This document shows, piece after piece, positions 47,432-56,578 of a DNA stretch of 64,000 bases. A program made the position numbers and the translations under genes. The notes under the pieces are model-generated. The model made no database searches. It saw nothing but the letters and a program-made list of their open reading frames with translations, and was not told the DNA's origin. Within the stretch, counting starts at the first letter, position 1. Every line of letters starts with the position of its first letter. The DNA is from Polyangiaceae bacterium (GTDB lineage Bacteria > Myxococcota_A > Polyangia > Polyangiales > Polyangiaceae): contig JADJXL010000016.1 of assembly GCA_016715885.1 (NCBI GenBank), positions 127,501-191,500 of the forward strand. The letters run 5' to 3'.

Positions 47432-49662
47432 TGCGCCATGCCAAACTGATTCTTGCGAGCCTATGCCTGACGAGCGTCGTGGGCTTGTCTTGCACGGAAA
47501 CGGAGAGGGCGCCGCATGCGGACACTGTTCCGCTGAAGGTGATCGGCATCGATGGCCCGGAGGTCGCGTACGTCGGTGAATCGACGTGTTTCACGGCGAC
47601 TGTCGAAGGAGCGGGACCGGGCGCGATGGCCGCGTGGGACATGGGTGACAAGACGAAAATCGAGCTGCCGTACAAGCAGCAGGTTTGTCACACCTATGCA
47701 TCGCCCGGGCAACGATTGATCGGCGTTTCGGTGACGTATGCAAATCAGCGACGCGCGGCGACGCGAGGGATTTCCGTCGTGCCGAAGCCAATGACAGAAA
47801 GGCCGACGGCATCGAGCACGATTGCGCTGGATGCGGCGCGAGGCCGGCTTTGGGTCGTCAATCCCGACGCCAATAGCGTGTCGGTCTTGTCGATCGAGCC
47901 TTTGGAGCTGCTCGACGAAATTCCCGTTTGCGGTCATCCGCGTACGGTTGCCGTAAGCGGTGACCGTGTGGCGGTGACTTGTCAATCCGACGGCAAGATG
48001 GTCGTGCTCGGTGCCGAGTTTTTCGGAGTGGTGGGAACCGTCGATTTTGGCGCAGGGACCGAACCTTTTGGTGTGACGGCAAGTCCGCTCGGAAAAACGT
48101 TTTACGTGACGTTATTCGGTTCGGGGGAGCTTGCGACCGTCAACATCGAAAAATTAACAATATCGTCCAGACTCGCGGTTGGTCAAGACGTACGCGCCGT
48201 CGCATCCATTGCGGATGGTCTGGTCGTCGCGACGCATTGGCGCGCGACGGCAGGGGGGGCTCTCGTCACGTATGTCGACGCTCGCGATGCTGCAGCGCCC
48301 GTGTTGATGGGACAAGTCGTATTGCCGCCTCTCACGGGTATCGATAGCGACACGAACAACAGCGGTGTAGCGAGTTTTCTTGGACAAGTCGTCCCTTCGC
48401 CGGATGGTCGTCGCGCAATCCTGCCGTCTCTGCGGGCGAATACCGTGACGGGAATGTATCGCACGGGCAAACCATTGAGCTTCGAGACGACGACGCGAGC
48501 GGTGTTATCGGAAATCGTGATGGATGGTCCCGCCGCGGTTCCCATGGATGCGGCATCGAGAGTGTATGCTTTCGACGATCTGGATTTGGCTTCTGCCGCG
48601 GCATTCTCTCCAGACGGAGACCTCGTGTACGTCGCCATTCAGGGGGCCGAGCGAATCGAGGTGCGGGATGCATTCAGTTTCGACGTCGCCGGATCCATCG
48701 ACGATGTTGGCCATGCGCCGCAGGGCCTGGTGCTTTCGCCCGACGGCCGTCGCTTGTTCGTGCAAGCGTTTTTGTCGCGTGCCGTGCGTGCGTACGACGT
48801 ATCGGATTTGTCGATTCCTCCAAAGCCGCTCGCCGAAGTCATCACGGTCGAAAAGGAACCGCTCTCCGCTGAAGTTTTGCTCGGCAAACAAGTATTTTAC
48901 AAAAGTCGCGATCCGCGAATGAGCCGCACGAGCTATCTTTCATGCGCGAGTTGCCATTTGGATGGCGATGGTGACAACCTCGTTTGGGATTTCACGCAGC
49001 GCGGCGAGGGCCTACGCAATACGATTTCGCTGCTCGGGCGTGCCGGAACTGCTCACGGGCCACTGCATTGGAGTGCCAACTTCGATGAAGTGCAGGACTT
49101 CGAGCACGACATTCGTGGACCCATGGGCGGAACGGGGTTTCTTCCGGACGATGTTTTTCATTCCGGAACGCATGATCAGACGCTGGGCGATGCCAAGGCG
49201 GGGTTGTCCCCAGAGCTCGATGCGCTCGCAGCGTACGTCGAATCGCTCGCCGCGTTTGGCAAAAGTCCGTATCGCCGAAACGAGCCTGCGTTTATTGCAT
49301 CTCGTGAAAATGGCAGACAGATCTTCATGTCAGCGGAGGCCGGCTGTGCGACGTGTCATGCTCCGCCTCGTTTTACGGACAGCGCGATGACGAATGGCGT
49401 GCCGATGCTTCACGATGTGGGGACGCTCGGTCCAGGCTCCGGATCGCGTCTCGGCGCGCCGCTTACGGGCATCGACACGCCGACGTTGCGTGGGCTCTGG
49501 AGCAGCGCGCCTTATTTGCACGATGGATCTGCGTTGACGCTCCGCGCGGTGCTCGTCGAAAGAAATGGCGGGGACAAACACGGCAAGACGAGTCATCTTA
49601 GTGAAGCGGAGCTTTTGGATCTCCAGAATTACTTGCTCACCATCGACGACGACGAGCCATAG
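47428..49662 (+). CDS. Dihaem cytochrome c lipoprotein with PKD and propeller domains
   Basis: A 744-residue lipoprotein (lipid Cys in VVGLSCTETE). The order is a PKD-like Ig domain (about 38-120), a YVTN-type beta propeller (about 125-480), then a C-terminal cytochrome region with two haem c sites, SCASCHLDGDGD near 508 and GCATCHAPPRF near 648. The C-terminal part resembles MauG/cytochrome c peroxidases (GTAHGPLHWSANFDEVQDFE, TPTLRGLWSSAPYLHDGS). It probably carries or delivers electrons at the cell surface. The ATG overlaps the stop of the LVIVD-repeat gene. Confidence 0.87.
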   Translation: MMRHAKLILASLCLTSVVGLSCTETERAPHADTVPLKVIGIDGPEVAYVGESTCFTATVEGAGPGAMAAWDMGDKTKIELPYKQQVCHTYASPGQRLIGVSVTYANQRRAATRGISVVPKPMTERPTASSTIALDAARGRLWVVNPDANSVSVLSIEPLELLDEIPVCGHPRTVAVSGDRVAVTCQSDGKMVVLGAEFFGVVGTVDFGAGTEPFGVTASPLGKTFYVTLFGSGELATVNIEKLTISSRLAVGQDVRAVASIADGLVVATHWRATAGGALVTYVDARDAAAPVLMGQVVLPPLTGIDSDTNNSGVASFLGQVVPSPDGRRAILPSLRANTVTGMYRTGKPLSFETTTRAVLSEIVMDGPAAVPMDAASRVYAFDDLDLASAAAFSPDGDLVYVAIQGAERIEVRDAFSFDVAGSIDDVGHAPQGLVLSPDGRRLFVQAFLSRAVRAYDVSDLSIPPKPLAEVITVEKEPLSAEVLLGKQVFYKSRDPRMSRTSYLSCASCHLDGDGDNLVWDFTQRGEGLRNTISLLGRAGTAHGPLHWSANFDEVQDFEHDIRGPMGGTGFLPDDVFHSGTHDQTLGDAKAGLSPELDALAAYVESLAAFGKSPYRRNEPAFIASRENGRQIFMSAEAGCATCHAPPRFTDSAMTNGVPMLHDVGTLGPGSGSRLGAPLTGIDTPTLRGLWSSAPYLHDGSALTLRAVLVERNGGDKHGKTSHLSEAELLDLQNYLLTIDDDEP

Positions 49663-49664
49663 AT

Positions 49665-50123
49665 TCATCTGGCAGCGCGTAATTTTTTAACGGTGAGGAC
49701 AGCGGAAAGCGTTTCGAATATTTCCACTCGAGCACCGAAAACTCGCAATGCAGCCGCGGCTGCATGAACGGAAGCCAAGTAGATTTTGCTCGAATTTTCG
49801 GGTGGAATGACGTAACCAACGCCGAGCCGCGGCCCGAGCTTTTTCGCTGTTTCGACGAGGAGCGATCGGACAGCAGGATCTCGTTTTGTCATCAAACGAA
49901 TGTCAAGCACAATCGTGAGCGGACCAGTTCCGGGAAAACGAGCGAGCAGTTGCGCAACTCCGGCGTTGACCAGCCATGCGGCCATCTCGACGGTCAACTC
50001 GGACGAGCGGCTCATCTGAATCAGCGCGCCGGGGGGATCCGTAAACCAAGCGACGAGCGTTCCGCTAGGGTCACGCGCATGCGGCGCCCGGGGAAACGCG
50101 ACGTGTGGCAACGAGTGATCCAT
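49665..50123 (-). CDS. Small protein of unknown function
   Basis: A 152-residue cytosolic protein. The sequence alternates strand and helix (TLVAWFTDPPGALIQMS, VEMAAWLVNAGVAQLLARF, GPLTIVLDIRLMTKRDPAVR), which suits a STAS/SpoIIAA-like fold; I cannot confirm that. The ATG at 50123 fits the fold better than an upstream start. Its stop lies 2 bases from the stop of the convergent cytochrome gene. No ribosome site stands out. Confidence 0.6.
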   Translation of the reverse strand: MDHSLPHVAFPRAPHARDPSGTLVAWFTDPPGALIQMSRSSELTVEMAAWLVNAGVAQLLARFPGTGPLTIVLDIRLMTKRDPAVRSLLVETAKKLGPRLGVGYVIPPENSSKIYLASVHAAAAALRVFGARVEIFETLSAVLTVKKLRAAR

Positions 50124-50205
50124 GGATGGTCCAAGCGTATGATGCTGGACGTTCGCCCCTGAGCGCTCGGGGAAAGTGCATGAAGCAAGAATTTGCGCGG
50201 TCGCC

Positions 50206-50988
50206 TCAAGTTTGCACACCGAGCAGCGCACCAACGAGATAGCCCACGGCTGCGGCTGCCATTCCGATTGCGGATAACTCGAGGCCGCTTTTGAGCCAGC
50301 TTCCCGTGGTGACGTGAGCCTTGTAGGCGCCGACCAGAAATAGCGTTACCGCAGCAATTACGACGGACGCAACCATTGCGCTTGCCACAGGCAATGCAAG
50401 GAAAGGAACGAGCGGCACGAGCGACCCCACGATGGCGCTCGTGCCAACGATGATCGCCGAGCGCAATGCGCGTTTCTTGTCGACTTTCACCAAGTTGTGC
50501 TCTTCTGCCATCATTACGGCGACCCAAACGTCCTTGTTCGAGGTAATCGTATCGACGACTTTTTCGAGCAGCTCACCCTCGAAACCCTTTTTCTTGTATA
50601 TCTCGCGGATCTCGTCCTTCTCCAAATGGGGTACGGCTTCGATGTGCCGCAATTCGCGAGCGCGCTCGCTTTCGTACACATCGGCGTCGGCGGTCGTGGC
50701 GGTGTAAGCGACGGCGGCCATGGACACCGACTCTGCCATTGCAGCGGCGATGCCTGCCACGAGAACGATGCGCGTCGAATGCGTTGCGGCTGCAACGCCA
50801 AGGATGACTCCGAGAACGTTGACGAGCCCGTCTTGTCCGCCAAGGATGACGTCGGAAATGCCCGCAGCTCGACGGTGTGGATCGAGCCGAAGGTGAAATT
50901 CTCGGTCCGCTTGGGTTGCGTACGCCTTCGATGCTCCGCGTGAAGGACTCATTCGGCCAAGCATAGCCAGCGGCATGCCAATGGCCAT
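50206..50988 (-). CDS. VIT1/CCC1-family Fe/Mn transporter
   Basis: A membrane protein of about 260 residues of the VIT1/CCC1 family, which moves Fe2+ or Mn2+ across the membrane. It has the first-helix signature SDVILGGQDGLVNVLGVILG, a second helix with VAGIAAAMAESVSMA, and a cytosolic charged segment (HLEKDEIREIYKKKGFEGE) of the metal-binding domain. The last three helices are at the C-terminal end (IIVGTSAIVGSLVPLVPFLA onwards). Five hydrophobic helices in all. The start is uncertain among several Met between 50988 and 50952. It may share a promoter with the KGG protein upstream. Confidence 0.83.
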   Translation of the reverse strand: MAIGMPLAMLGRMSPSRGASKAYATQADREFHLRLDPHRRAAGISDVILGGQDGLVNVLGVILGVAAATHSTRIVLVAGIAAAMAESVSMAAVAYTATTADADVYESERARELRHIEAVPHLEKDEIREIYKKKGFEGELLEKVVDTITSNKDVWVAVMMAEEHNLVKVDKKRALRSAIIVGTSAIVGSLVPLVPFLALPVASAMVASVVIAAVTLFLVGAYKAHVTTGSWLKSGLELSAIGMAAAAVGYLVGALLGVQT

Positions 50989-51052
50989 CGTCACCACAAA
51001 ATGAGCGACGGGCCACCGGTGAGGGTGACCCGTCGCCGTGGTTTCGCGACGA

Positions 51053-51247
51053 CTATTGTTTCGAACCTCCGCCTTGCTCCTCCTCGGCTTGCTTGCCTTC
51101 CTCGATGAGCTCACGTACGCGCTGGCCGCCTTTGTGTCCGATTTCCGAGTAAAACTCGGAGCCGCGTTCATCGCGTACGGTTTCTCCTCCTTTACGCCCA
51201 GCTTCTTCCACCGTCATCTGGCCCTTTTTTTGTTCTTGTTGTGCCAT
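51053..51247 (-). CDS. KGG-repeat stress protein (GsiB/YciG type)
   Basis: A 64-residue hydrophilic protein with two KGG units (EEAGRKGGETVRDERG and SEIGHKGGQRVRELI), the hallmark of general stress proteins such as GsiB, YciG and fungal Con-10. Such proteins protect against drying or starvation. Rich in Gly, Glu, Lys and Gln, with no hydrophobic core. GAGGGG lies 8 nt before the ATG. The 515-base gap on its upstream side probably holds its promoter and that of the divergent haem lipoprotein. Confidence 0.87.
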   Translation of the reverse strand: MAQQEQKKGQMTVEEAGRKGGETVRDERGSEFYSEIGHKGGQRVRELIEEGKQAEEEQGGGSKQ

Positions 51248-51565
51248 GACAATCCCCTCTTGTCGCGACGGCATGCTCGCATCGAGCTCGGCAGCGACGT
51301 CCATTCGTCCCGCGTTACCACGCGAGCACCATCGTCTCGAAAGCATGCTTGGGGTGGCCGTCTGGGCATGTCGAGCGGTTCCCGGGCGCATGGTGGACGT
51401 ATGGATACGTTTTTCTTGGCAGCACACGAACAGATTGGACGCTTTCGGCCCATGCTGCCCGATGTTACTTTGAGTAAAGAAATCCGCAGGATTTGCGTGA
51501 TTGCGCAATTTATGCGCATCGACATCCGTGGGGTTCGCGAACGGTCGAGGTGCAGCGACATTGAC

Positions 51566-51582
51566 TGATCAACATTTGATCA
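51566..51582. promoter_or_regulatory. TGATCAA-CAT-TTGATCA palindrome
   Basis: A perfect 7-3-7 inverted repeat in the middle of the gap between the KGG protein and the haem lipoprotein genes. It has the size of a dimeric repressor site. Nothing else in this 515-base gap is recognisable to me. Confidence 0.4.
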
Positions 51583-51762
51583 CGTTTGCCGCCAAACGGC
51601 TGACATGTTTGCCTTGTCACGCAATGACGGTTCCTTGCCCACGCCGCGGTTTTTCCTTGAAATCGAAGTGCGTTAGGGGTTTTTTCTGGATTGCAGTTTG
51701 GAGCAACGTCGAGTGCGAGAGATGGATGCGGCGCGCGAGCCGCGAAAGACTTGGAGGAACAC

Positions 51763-52359
51763 GTGAAGAAGCGAGCAACGTGGTCGAGCGTTTGTCTGTT
51801 GGGTACGCTTGCCGTGTCGGCCGTCGCCGCGGTCGGGTGCGGAAATAAGGGGGGCGATGGCGCTGCCGGAGGCGTTTCGCCGCAAGTCATGACCGACGCC
51901 ATCTTTGCCGTCATCTCGGCCGATCGCGCCGTGTACACCCGCGAGGTCGTCAACCGCCTGCAAAACGACAAAGTTGTCAATGCTACGGAACGTTATCAGG
52001 ACGAAAAGACGTTACCGCTGCCCGCAATGATGCTCCGCATGGGCGCCGAGCACGCCAAGAAGACGAACCCGAACTTTTCATATGCTCTGCTGTCGCTCTG
52101 GGCGATCAACAAGCAAAATGCGGCGAAGACCGACGTGGAGAAAGAAGGACTCCAATTCGTCATCGATAACGCGGGCAAAAACTTCTACAAGGAAGAAACG
52201 CTCGGCGACAAGAAATACTATACCGCGATCTACGCCGACAAAGCCGTCGTGGAAGCTTGCGTGACTTGCCACAACGAGCACAAGGACAGCCCAAAGAAAG
52301 ACTTCAAAGTGGGCGATACGATGGGCGCCCTCGTCATTCGCGTACCGCTCAACAAGTAA
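51763..52359 (+). CDS. Tll0287-like haem c lipoprotein (DUF3365 type)
   Basis: A 198-residue lipoprotein (lipid Cys in VAAVGCGNKG). The sequence fits the Tll0287-like/DUF3365 sensor fold: PLPAMMLRMGAEHAKK and a central helical part. A single haem c motif CVTCHNEH lies near residue 169, followed by KDFKVGDTMGALVIRVPL. These proteins sense redox state or gas by a haem in the periplasm. The start is GTG, chosen because GGAGG lies 5 nt upstream and it opens the signal peptide. A palindrome begins 22 bases behind the stop. Confidence 0.83.
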   Translation: MKKRATWSSVCLLGTLAVSAVAAVGCGNKGGDGAAGGVSPQVMTDAIFAVISADRAVYTREVVNRLQNDKVVNATERYQDEKTLPLPAMMLRMGAEHAKKTNPNFSYALLSLWAINKQNAAKTDVEKEGLQFVIDNAGKNFYKEETLGDKKYYTAIYADKAVVEACVTCHNEHKDSPKKDFKVGDTMGALVIRVPLNK

Positions 52360-52381
52360 CGAGCTCAAACCAAAACTCGAT

Positions 52382-52428
52382 CTGAACGCTCGCGAAGCGC
52401 GCGTGGGACGCGCGTTTCGCGAGTTCAG
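52382..52428 (+). terminator. GC-rich palindrome, copy 2 of a dispersed family
   Basis: A 16-bp inverted repeat (CTCGCGAAGCGCGCGT and ACGCGCGTTTCGCGAG, one mismatch) with a GGG loop, extended by CTGAA and TTCAG. It lies right behind the haem lipoprotein gene. It closely matches the palindrome at 27392-27426, which is also right behind a gene, so it may act as a terminator-like or REP-like element. There is no T run. Confidence 0.55.
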
Positions 52429-52514
52429 TCACGACGGGGTCCAAGAATCAGCGCGACGCCGTATGCGCCCTTCAGCGCGGCCGCGAGGGGGAATTCATGC
52501 TCTGCCCCTCGAGC

Positions 52515-52745
52515 TCAATAATGCTCGTCGAGTACTTTGGCGCTCGTGGTGGAATCGAACGTCTGATTGCACTTTCGGCAGCGATAGCTCACGCGCGTCG
52601 GACGGGCGGAAATTCCGAAAAAAAGCCGCAAATAGCCGGAAAACGTATATTTACCCTCTGCGCTCACCATGTGATGCTTTCTGTTGTGACCGCAGCGACA
52701 TGATTTTTCTTGCGGGGGCGAGGACGTGGTGGCTTCTTCTGGCAT
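52515..52745 (-). CDS. Small zinc-ribbon protein
   Basis: A 76-residue protein with two Cys pairs, one near the start (CRCGHNRKHH) and one CRKC about 39 residues later, plus several His. These would form a zinc ribbon. The rest is a short basic core. The ATG is 10 bases from the upstream lipoprotein gene, so it is the last gene of the long minus-strand run; co-transcription is likely. Function unknown. Confidence 0.65.
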   Translation of the reverse strand: MPEEATTSSPPQEKSCRCGHNRKHHMVSAEGKYTFSGYLRLFFGISARPTRVSYRCRKCNQTFDSTTSAKVLDEHY

Positions 52746-52754
52746 GACGCAACT

Positions 52755-53888
52755 CTACTCGACGCGAACGTACCTTTCAATGAATGTAGATCCGCCCCTC
52801 GTGTCACGAACCGTGGCCCAAATTGTGTAAAGTCCAGGTTCCGAAGGTGGAAACCATTCCGTCGAGTGTTCCTTCTTGTACCCTTCGGTTACGCCGCTGA
52901 TGAGCCGAATGCCGCTCGTCACGTCTCCCGCACTGACGAGATAATCGACCCACACGGCTTCGTAAATTTGTTTACCGTTGACGATTTCGCCGGGATCGAT
53001 CTCCGCGATGCTGGAATCGACATCGACGTCGATTTCGACCGCCTCGCAACCCTCGAAAGGCTCGGGCGCAAAACATCCCACTTGCCTGCGTTCGTCGAAC
53101 GTTTGCGCGCAAGCCTTCACGACGGGAATGTCCGCGAAATCTTCGGACATCGGTTGGCCTTCGAGCGTCATGCCTTTGACGACGGGATTTTCATTTCGCC
53201 GTTCGTCCTCGAACGAATACACTTGCGTATACCCAGGAACGAAGCTATCGGCGGGCAGGCGTTTTCCTTCGCTATCGAAACAACCAAGAGGAAGGAAACC
53301 GGCGGCTCCGCTGGGGTCGACTTCGATGGGCTTGATGTCCCCCGCGCATGCAAAGAAAAACGCGTAGGCGATGCCGTATTTGGAACCGCCATCGGGCGCG
53401 GGTCTCGACGAAACGATGTCGAGCGGCATGGTCGTGGTGAACGTGGTCGACGTGGTGACGCCAGGGCTGAATCCGATGAGACCGGGGGGAAGATTTGGCG
53501 GAGGCTGGCCGGACTCTGGTGGGCCGAGTCCGCCTTCTCCGAGCGCCTTGAAGACTTCGGCAAATTGGAGAAAACAGCCGTAATAAAGGTCGCCAGGTGG
53601 ATTGACGCATCCGCCGAGCCACAAGACGTTGACGGGCCGCGGTCCATCCGGATGACCGTCGCGCAGATGCAGCTCGAAGGTGACGCTTTCGCCGGGCAAA
53701 AGATAGGGTTTGTCCGCTTCGACCGCCATGATCCGCAAGCCATTGACGAGATCCGACGGCAGGTAACCTGGCGAGCAGGCGCTCGAGGCCAAAATCGGCG
53801 TGGCAACGAAAGCCGAAACGAGCGCGGACAACAAAAGCCTTCTCGAAGGCCGATGACGTTTGTCGATTGAATCTCCTGATGATTGCAT
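52755..53888 (-). CDS. Exported lipoprotein of unknown function, TonB-receptor partner
   Basis: A 377-residue exported protein. The N-terminus has Arg-Arg (SRRLLLSALVSAF) and a lipobox-like Cys (ASSACSPG), so it may be a Tat or Sec lipoprotein. The body is beta-rich with about ten Cys and resembles no family I know; it contains Pro/Gly-rich turns and an Ig-like C-terminal strand (GLYTIWATVRDTRGGSTF). It starts 8 bases after the stop of the TonB-dependent receptor gene, which suggests a surface lipoprotein that helps the receptor bind its ligand, like SusD-type or BtuG-type partners. That is inference. Confidence 0.72.
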   Translation of the reverse strand: MQSSGDSIDKRHRPSRRLLLSALVSAFVATPILASSACSPGYLPSDLVNGLRIMAVEADKPYLLPGESVTFELHLRDGHPDGPRPVNVLWLGGCVNPPGDLYYGCFLQFAEVFKALGEGGLGPPESGQPPPNLPPGLIGFSPGVTTSTTFTTTMPLDIVSSRPAPDGGSKYGIAYAFFFACAGDIKPIEVDPSGAAGFLPLGCFDSEGKRLPADSFVPGYTQVYSFEDERRNENPVVKGMTLEGQPMSEDFADIPVVKACAQTFDERRQVGCFAPEPFEGCEAVEIDVDVDSSIAEIDPGEIVNGKQIYEAVWVDYLVSAGDVTSGIRLISGVTEGYKKEHSTEWFPPSEPGLYTIWATVRDTRGGSTFIERYVRVE

Positions 53889-53895
53889 GAGCACC

Positions 53896-56574
53896 TCAGA
53901 AGTCGCCGCGGAAACCAACGCTGGGCAGAATAGGTAGCCCCGTCACGTATTGTCTCGCGGTGTAGTTGAAGTTGTAATCGAGCCCCTCGACGTTCTGGCT
54001 ATTGTAGACATTCTGGACGTCGAGATACATGGAGAATTGCCATCTCTTGAAGCGCCAGCGTTTGTCCAGGCGCAAATCGAGCTGATGGAACATGGGAAAT
54101 CGTTCACTGGCGGGTCCGCTGTAGGGAATGGCGACGTAGGTGCCGGAGCCCGCGTTGTAGATGGCATTGGCCCGATTTGGAATGCAGCCTTCGAGCTCGA
54201 AGTTGCAAACGTTGGGCGTCGTGAGGTTGCCCGATACGAGGCGGAAGCGAGCGCCGAATTCAAAACCTCCACCCAGGCGATAGCTGCCGAGCGCCGTGAG
54301 TATGTGCGTTTGATCGAAATTGACGGGCCGCTCTTCGTCGCCAGGCTTCGGCGTACGCAAACTACGCGACAACGTATATGCGACCCAGCCGAAGAAATTG
54401 GAGTCGGCTTTGTACTTCAGCAAAAACTCGGCACCATAAATGCGACCTTTGCCGATGTTGAAATAATCGGAACCACCGCCGATGTCTTTGGGCACGGGTG
54501 ATACCAATCGATCGAGCTGCTTGTAAAACCCTTCGACGCTGAGCTCGATGTTGCGCGTGAATTCTTGTTCGGCCCCGAGCGCATATTGGATGGCGCGATT
54601 GGAGCGAAGCCCTTCGGAGCCAAAAGGTGGAATGGTTTCTTGGACTTGCGGCGGCTGCGTAAACACTCCAAGCCCGCCCTTGACCGTGGTCCTGGGAAAA
54701 CCTGGACGCAAGTCCACGCGGCCGTTGATGCGCGGCGATATGTCCACGCCCTTGATCAAATTGAACGAATCGATTCGCAAGCCTGGAACGATCTTCGCTC
54801 GCGAAGTCGGCGCAATCTCGAGCTCGCCATAAAGGGCAGGGGCGACGACCCAGCCATCGAATTGGGATTCGATGAGTGGACGCGTGGAAAATGGCCCATT
54901 CGACGGCTCGCCGGCGCGCGGGGGCGCAGGTCCACGATATTTCGCGTCGGTGTAAATACTGATGACGTCGAGGCCCGTGTTGAAGGTGACGCCCTTGCTT
55001 ATGCGACGCGTGTATTCGGCTCGGCCGCTGATCGAATAAGAATTCAGGTTGAAAAAGAAAGGACCGACACCGACGTCGATGATGTCTCGGCCAAATGAAA
55101 TGACCGCCGCGACACGGTTTTTCGCGTCGATATCGTTGTCGTATCGAAGCTGAATGCGGTGAAATCCGGTGTGAAAACCAGCGTTTCCACTGATGGCTGG
55201 TTCGCCCGGGGGAGGATCTTCGGCAAGGAGCGCGAGTGAATCGTCCGAACCAAAAAAGGCGAGCCTGAGGCTCGAATCCGCGGTGGGATTGGTTTCGAAC
55301 GCCAATTGGTAATCCCAATAAACCGGCGCTTGCGTGAGCCCTGTCGCGCCAGCTTGGGTAAGCACGGGACCGAGCCATGTATCGATGTAACTTCGTCGCG
55401 CGCCCGCGATGAACCGCACTTTGTTTTTCGTGCCGGGTACGGGACCTTCGGCCATCGCGCGGGCATCGACGAAATCGGCCTGCGCAAGCCCGTGATATTT
55501 GCCGTCATTTTTGGGTGCGCGGATCGATACGTCGACGATGCCGCCCATCACGCGCCCGTATTGCGTGCTGAAATTGCCCGGATAGAAGTCGATACGATCG
55601 AGCATTTCCGTCGGCACGACCGAGGACAAACCGCCGAAGTGGTAGATCAGCGGAATCTGCGTGCCATCGACGAAGGTTTGGGTGTCCTGGGGCGCCGAGC
55701 CGCGCACGAGCAGAATGCCTGCAATGCCCGGGGGCCGAGCCACGCCGGGCAAGTTTTGCAAACCGCGCAAGGCGTCGCCGTTGGTGCCCGGTATGCGACT
55801 GAGCTCGCGTTGTTCGAGCGTCCGTTTCGTCACTTCGCGTGGCGCACGAGCTCCACGAACGACGACTTCGAGCCCTTCGGCGGTCGCGACGAGCCTGTAT
55901 TTGACTTCGAGCGCTTCGTTCGGCGCGATCTCCTCGACGACGTCGAGTTTGTCGAAACCAGGTGCACTGACGACGACGCGATACTTGCCAGGAGGCAACG
56001 TTGCGATGCGAAACGAGCCATCTGCTTCAGCCGTTGCTTCCGTGGAGCTTCCCGCGTCGCTCGTCACGGTAACGGATGCGCCGACGAGCGGCACGTCGCC
56101 GCCGCTCGCGAGCACGACACCGCGAAGAGCATCGACTTTCGGTGACTCGGACTTGGGCGTCGTGCTGCCGTCCGCAGGCGCTTCGACTTTCTTCGACGTC
56201 CACGAATAGCGATAGAAAATGCGCGCGGGAACGGCGGTTCCATCGGGTTTGCGCGCGGGTTCGAACTGCAGCTTTTTCGCTGCTTCGACGGCCGCTTCGT
56301 CAAAGCCATGACCCGCAGGTTCGATGACGACGGCGCTCTTGACGTTGCCTTCTCGATCGATGTCGAGCTGCAGCGACACCGTTGCTTCGAGCCCCGCTTT
56401 CTCGGCCTCCGGCGGATACGCAGGAGGCACGTAATTCAGCGGTCTCGGCATGGTGAGCTGCGCGGGCGGAGGTGCCGGAGCTGGCTCTTGTGCCAACGCA
56501 GGAACCGACCCGACGAGCACACCGACGAGACAAAGCGAGGAGAAGGCGCGTGACGAAGGACGAAGCAGTTTCAC
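53896..56574 (-). CDS. TonB-dependent receptor with TonB-like and carboxypeptidase-regulatory domains
   Basis: An 892-residue outer-membrane receptor. After the signal peptide (1-28) comes a TonB C-terminal-like domain at about 45-125 (PAYPPEAEKAGLEATVSL, KKLQFEPARKPDGT). A carboxypeptidase-regulatory-like beta sandwich lies at about 148-225 (VVLASGGDVPLVGASVTV, GSFRIATLPPGKYRV). The plug lies near 245-370 (GTNGDALRGLQNLPGV, DGTQIPLIYHFGGLSS) and a barrel ends in Phe (SVGFRGDF). The energised ligand is unknown. It lies 4 bases behind the FHA-ABC transporter gene and 7 bases before the lipoprotein gene, so all three belong to one transcript. Confidence 0.88.
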   Translation of the reverse strand: MKLLRPSSRAFSSLCLVGVLVGSVPALAQEPAPAPPPAQLTMPRPLNYVPPAYPPEAEKAGLEATVSLQLDIDREGNVKSAVVIEPAGHGFDEAAVEAAKKLQFEPARKPDGTAVPARIFYRYSWTSKKVEAPADGSTTPKSESPKVDALRGVVLASGGDVPLVGASVTVTSDAGSSTEATAEADGSFRIATLPPGKYRVVVSAPGFDKLDVVEEIAPNEALEVKYRLVATAEGLEVVVRGARAPREVTKRTLEQRELSRIPGTNGDALRGLQNLPGVARPPGIAGILLVRGSAPQDTQTFVDGTQIPLIYHFGGLSSVVPTEMLDRIDFYPGNFSTQYGRVMGGIVDVSIRAPKNDGKYHGLAQADFVDARAMAEGPVPGTKNKVRFIAGARRSYIDTWLGPVLTQAGATGLTQAPVYWDYQLAFETNPTADSSLRLAFFGSDDSLALLAEDPPPGEPAISGNAGFHTGFHRIQLRYDNDIDAKNRVAAVISFGRDIIDVGVGPFFFNLNSYSISGRAEYTRRISKGVTFNTGLDVISIYTDAKYRGPAPPRAGEPSNGPFSTRPLIESQFDGWVVAPALYGELEIAPTSRAKIVPGLRIDSFNLIKGVDISPRINGRVDLRPGFPRTTVKGGLGVFTQPPQVQETIPPFGSEGLRSNRAIQYALGAEQEFTRNIELSVEGFYKQLDRLVSPVPKDIGGGSDYFNIGKGRIYGAEFLLKYKADSNFFGWVAYTLSRSLRTPKPGDEERPVNFDQTHILTALGSYRLGGGFEFGARFRLVSGNLTTPNVCNFELEGCIPNRANAIYNAGSGTYVAIPYSGPASERFPMFHQLDLRLDKRWRFKRWQFSMYLDVQNVYNSQNVEGLDYNFNYTARQYVTGLPILPSVGFRGDF

Positions 56575-56578
56575 TTGT

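Noticed and set aside
51248..51848. Open frames on both strands in the gap between the KGG protein and the haem lipoprotein
   Set aside because: Composition is not protein-like and there are no ribosome sites; the region is better read as a divergent promoter area.
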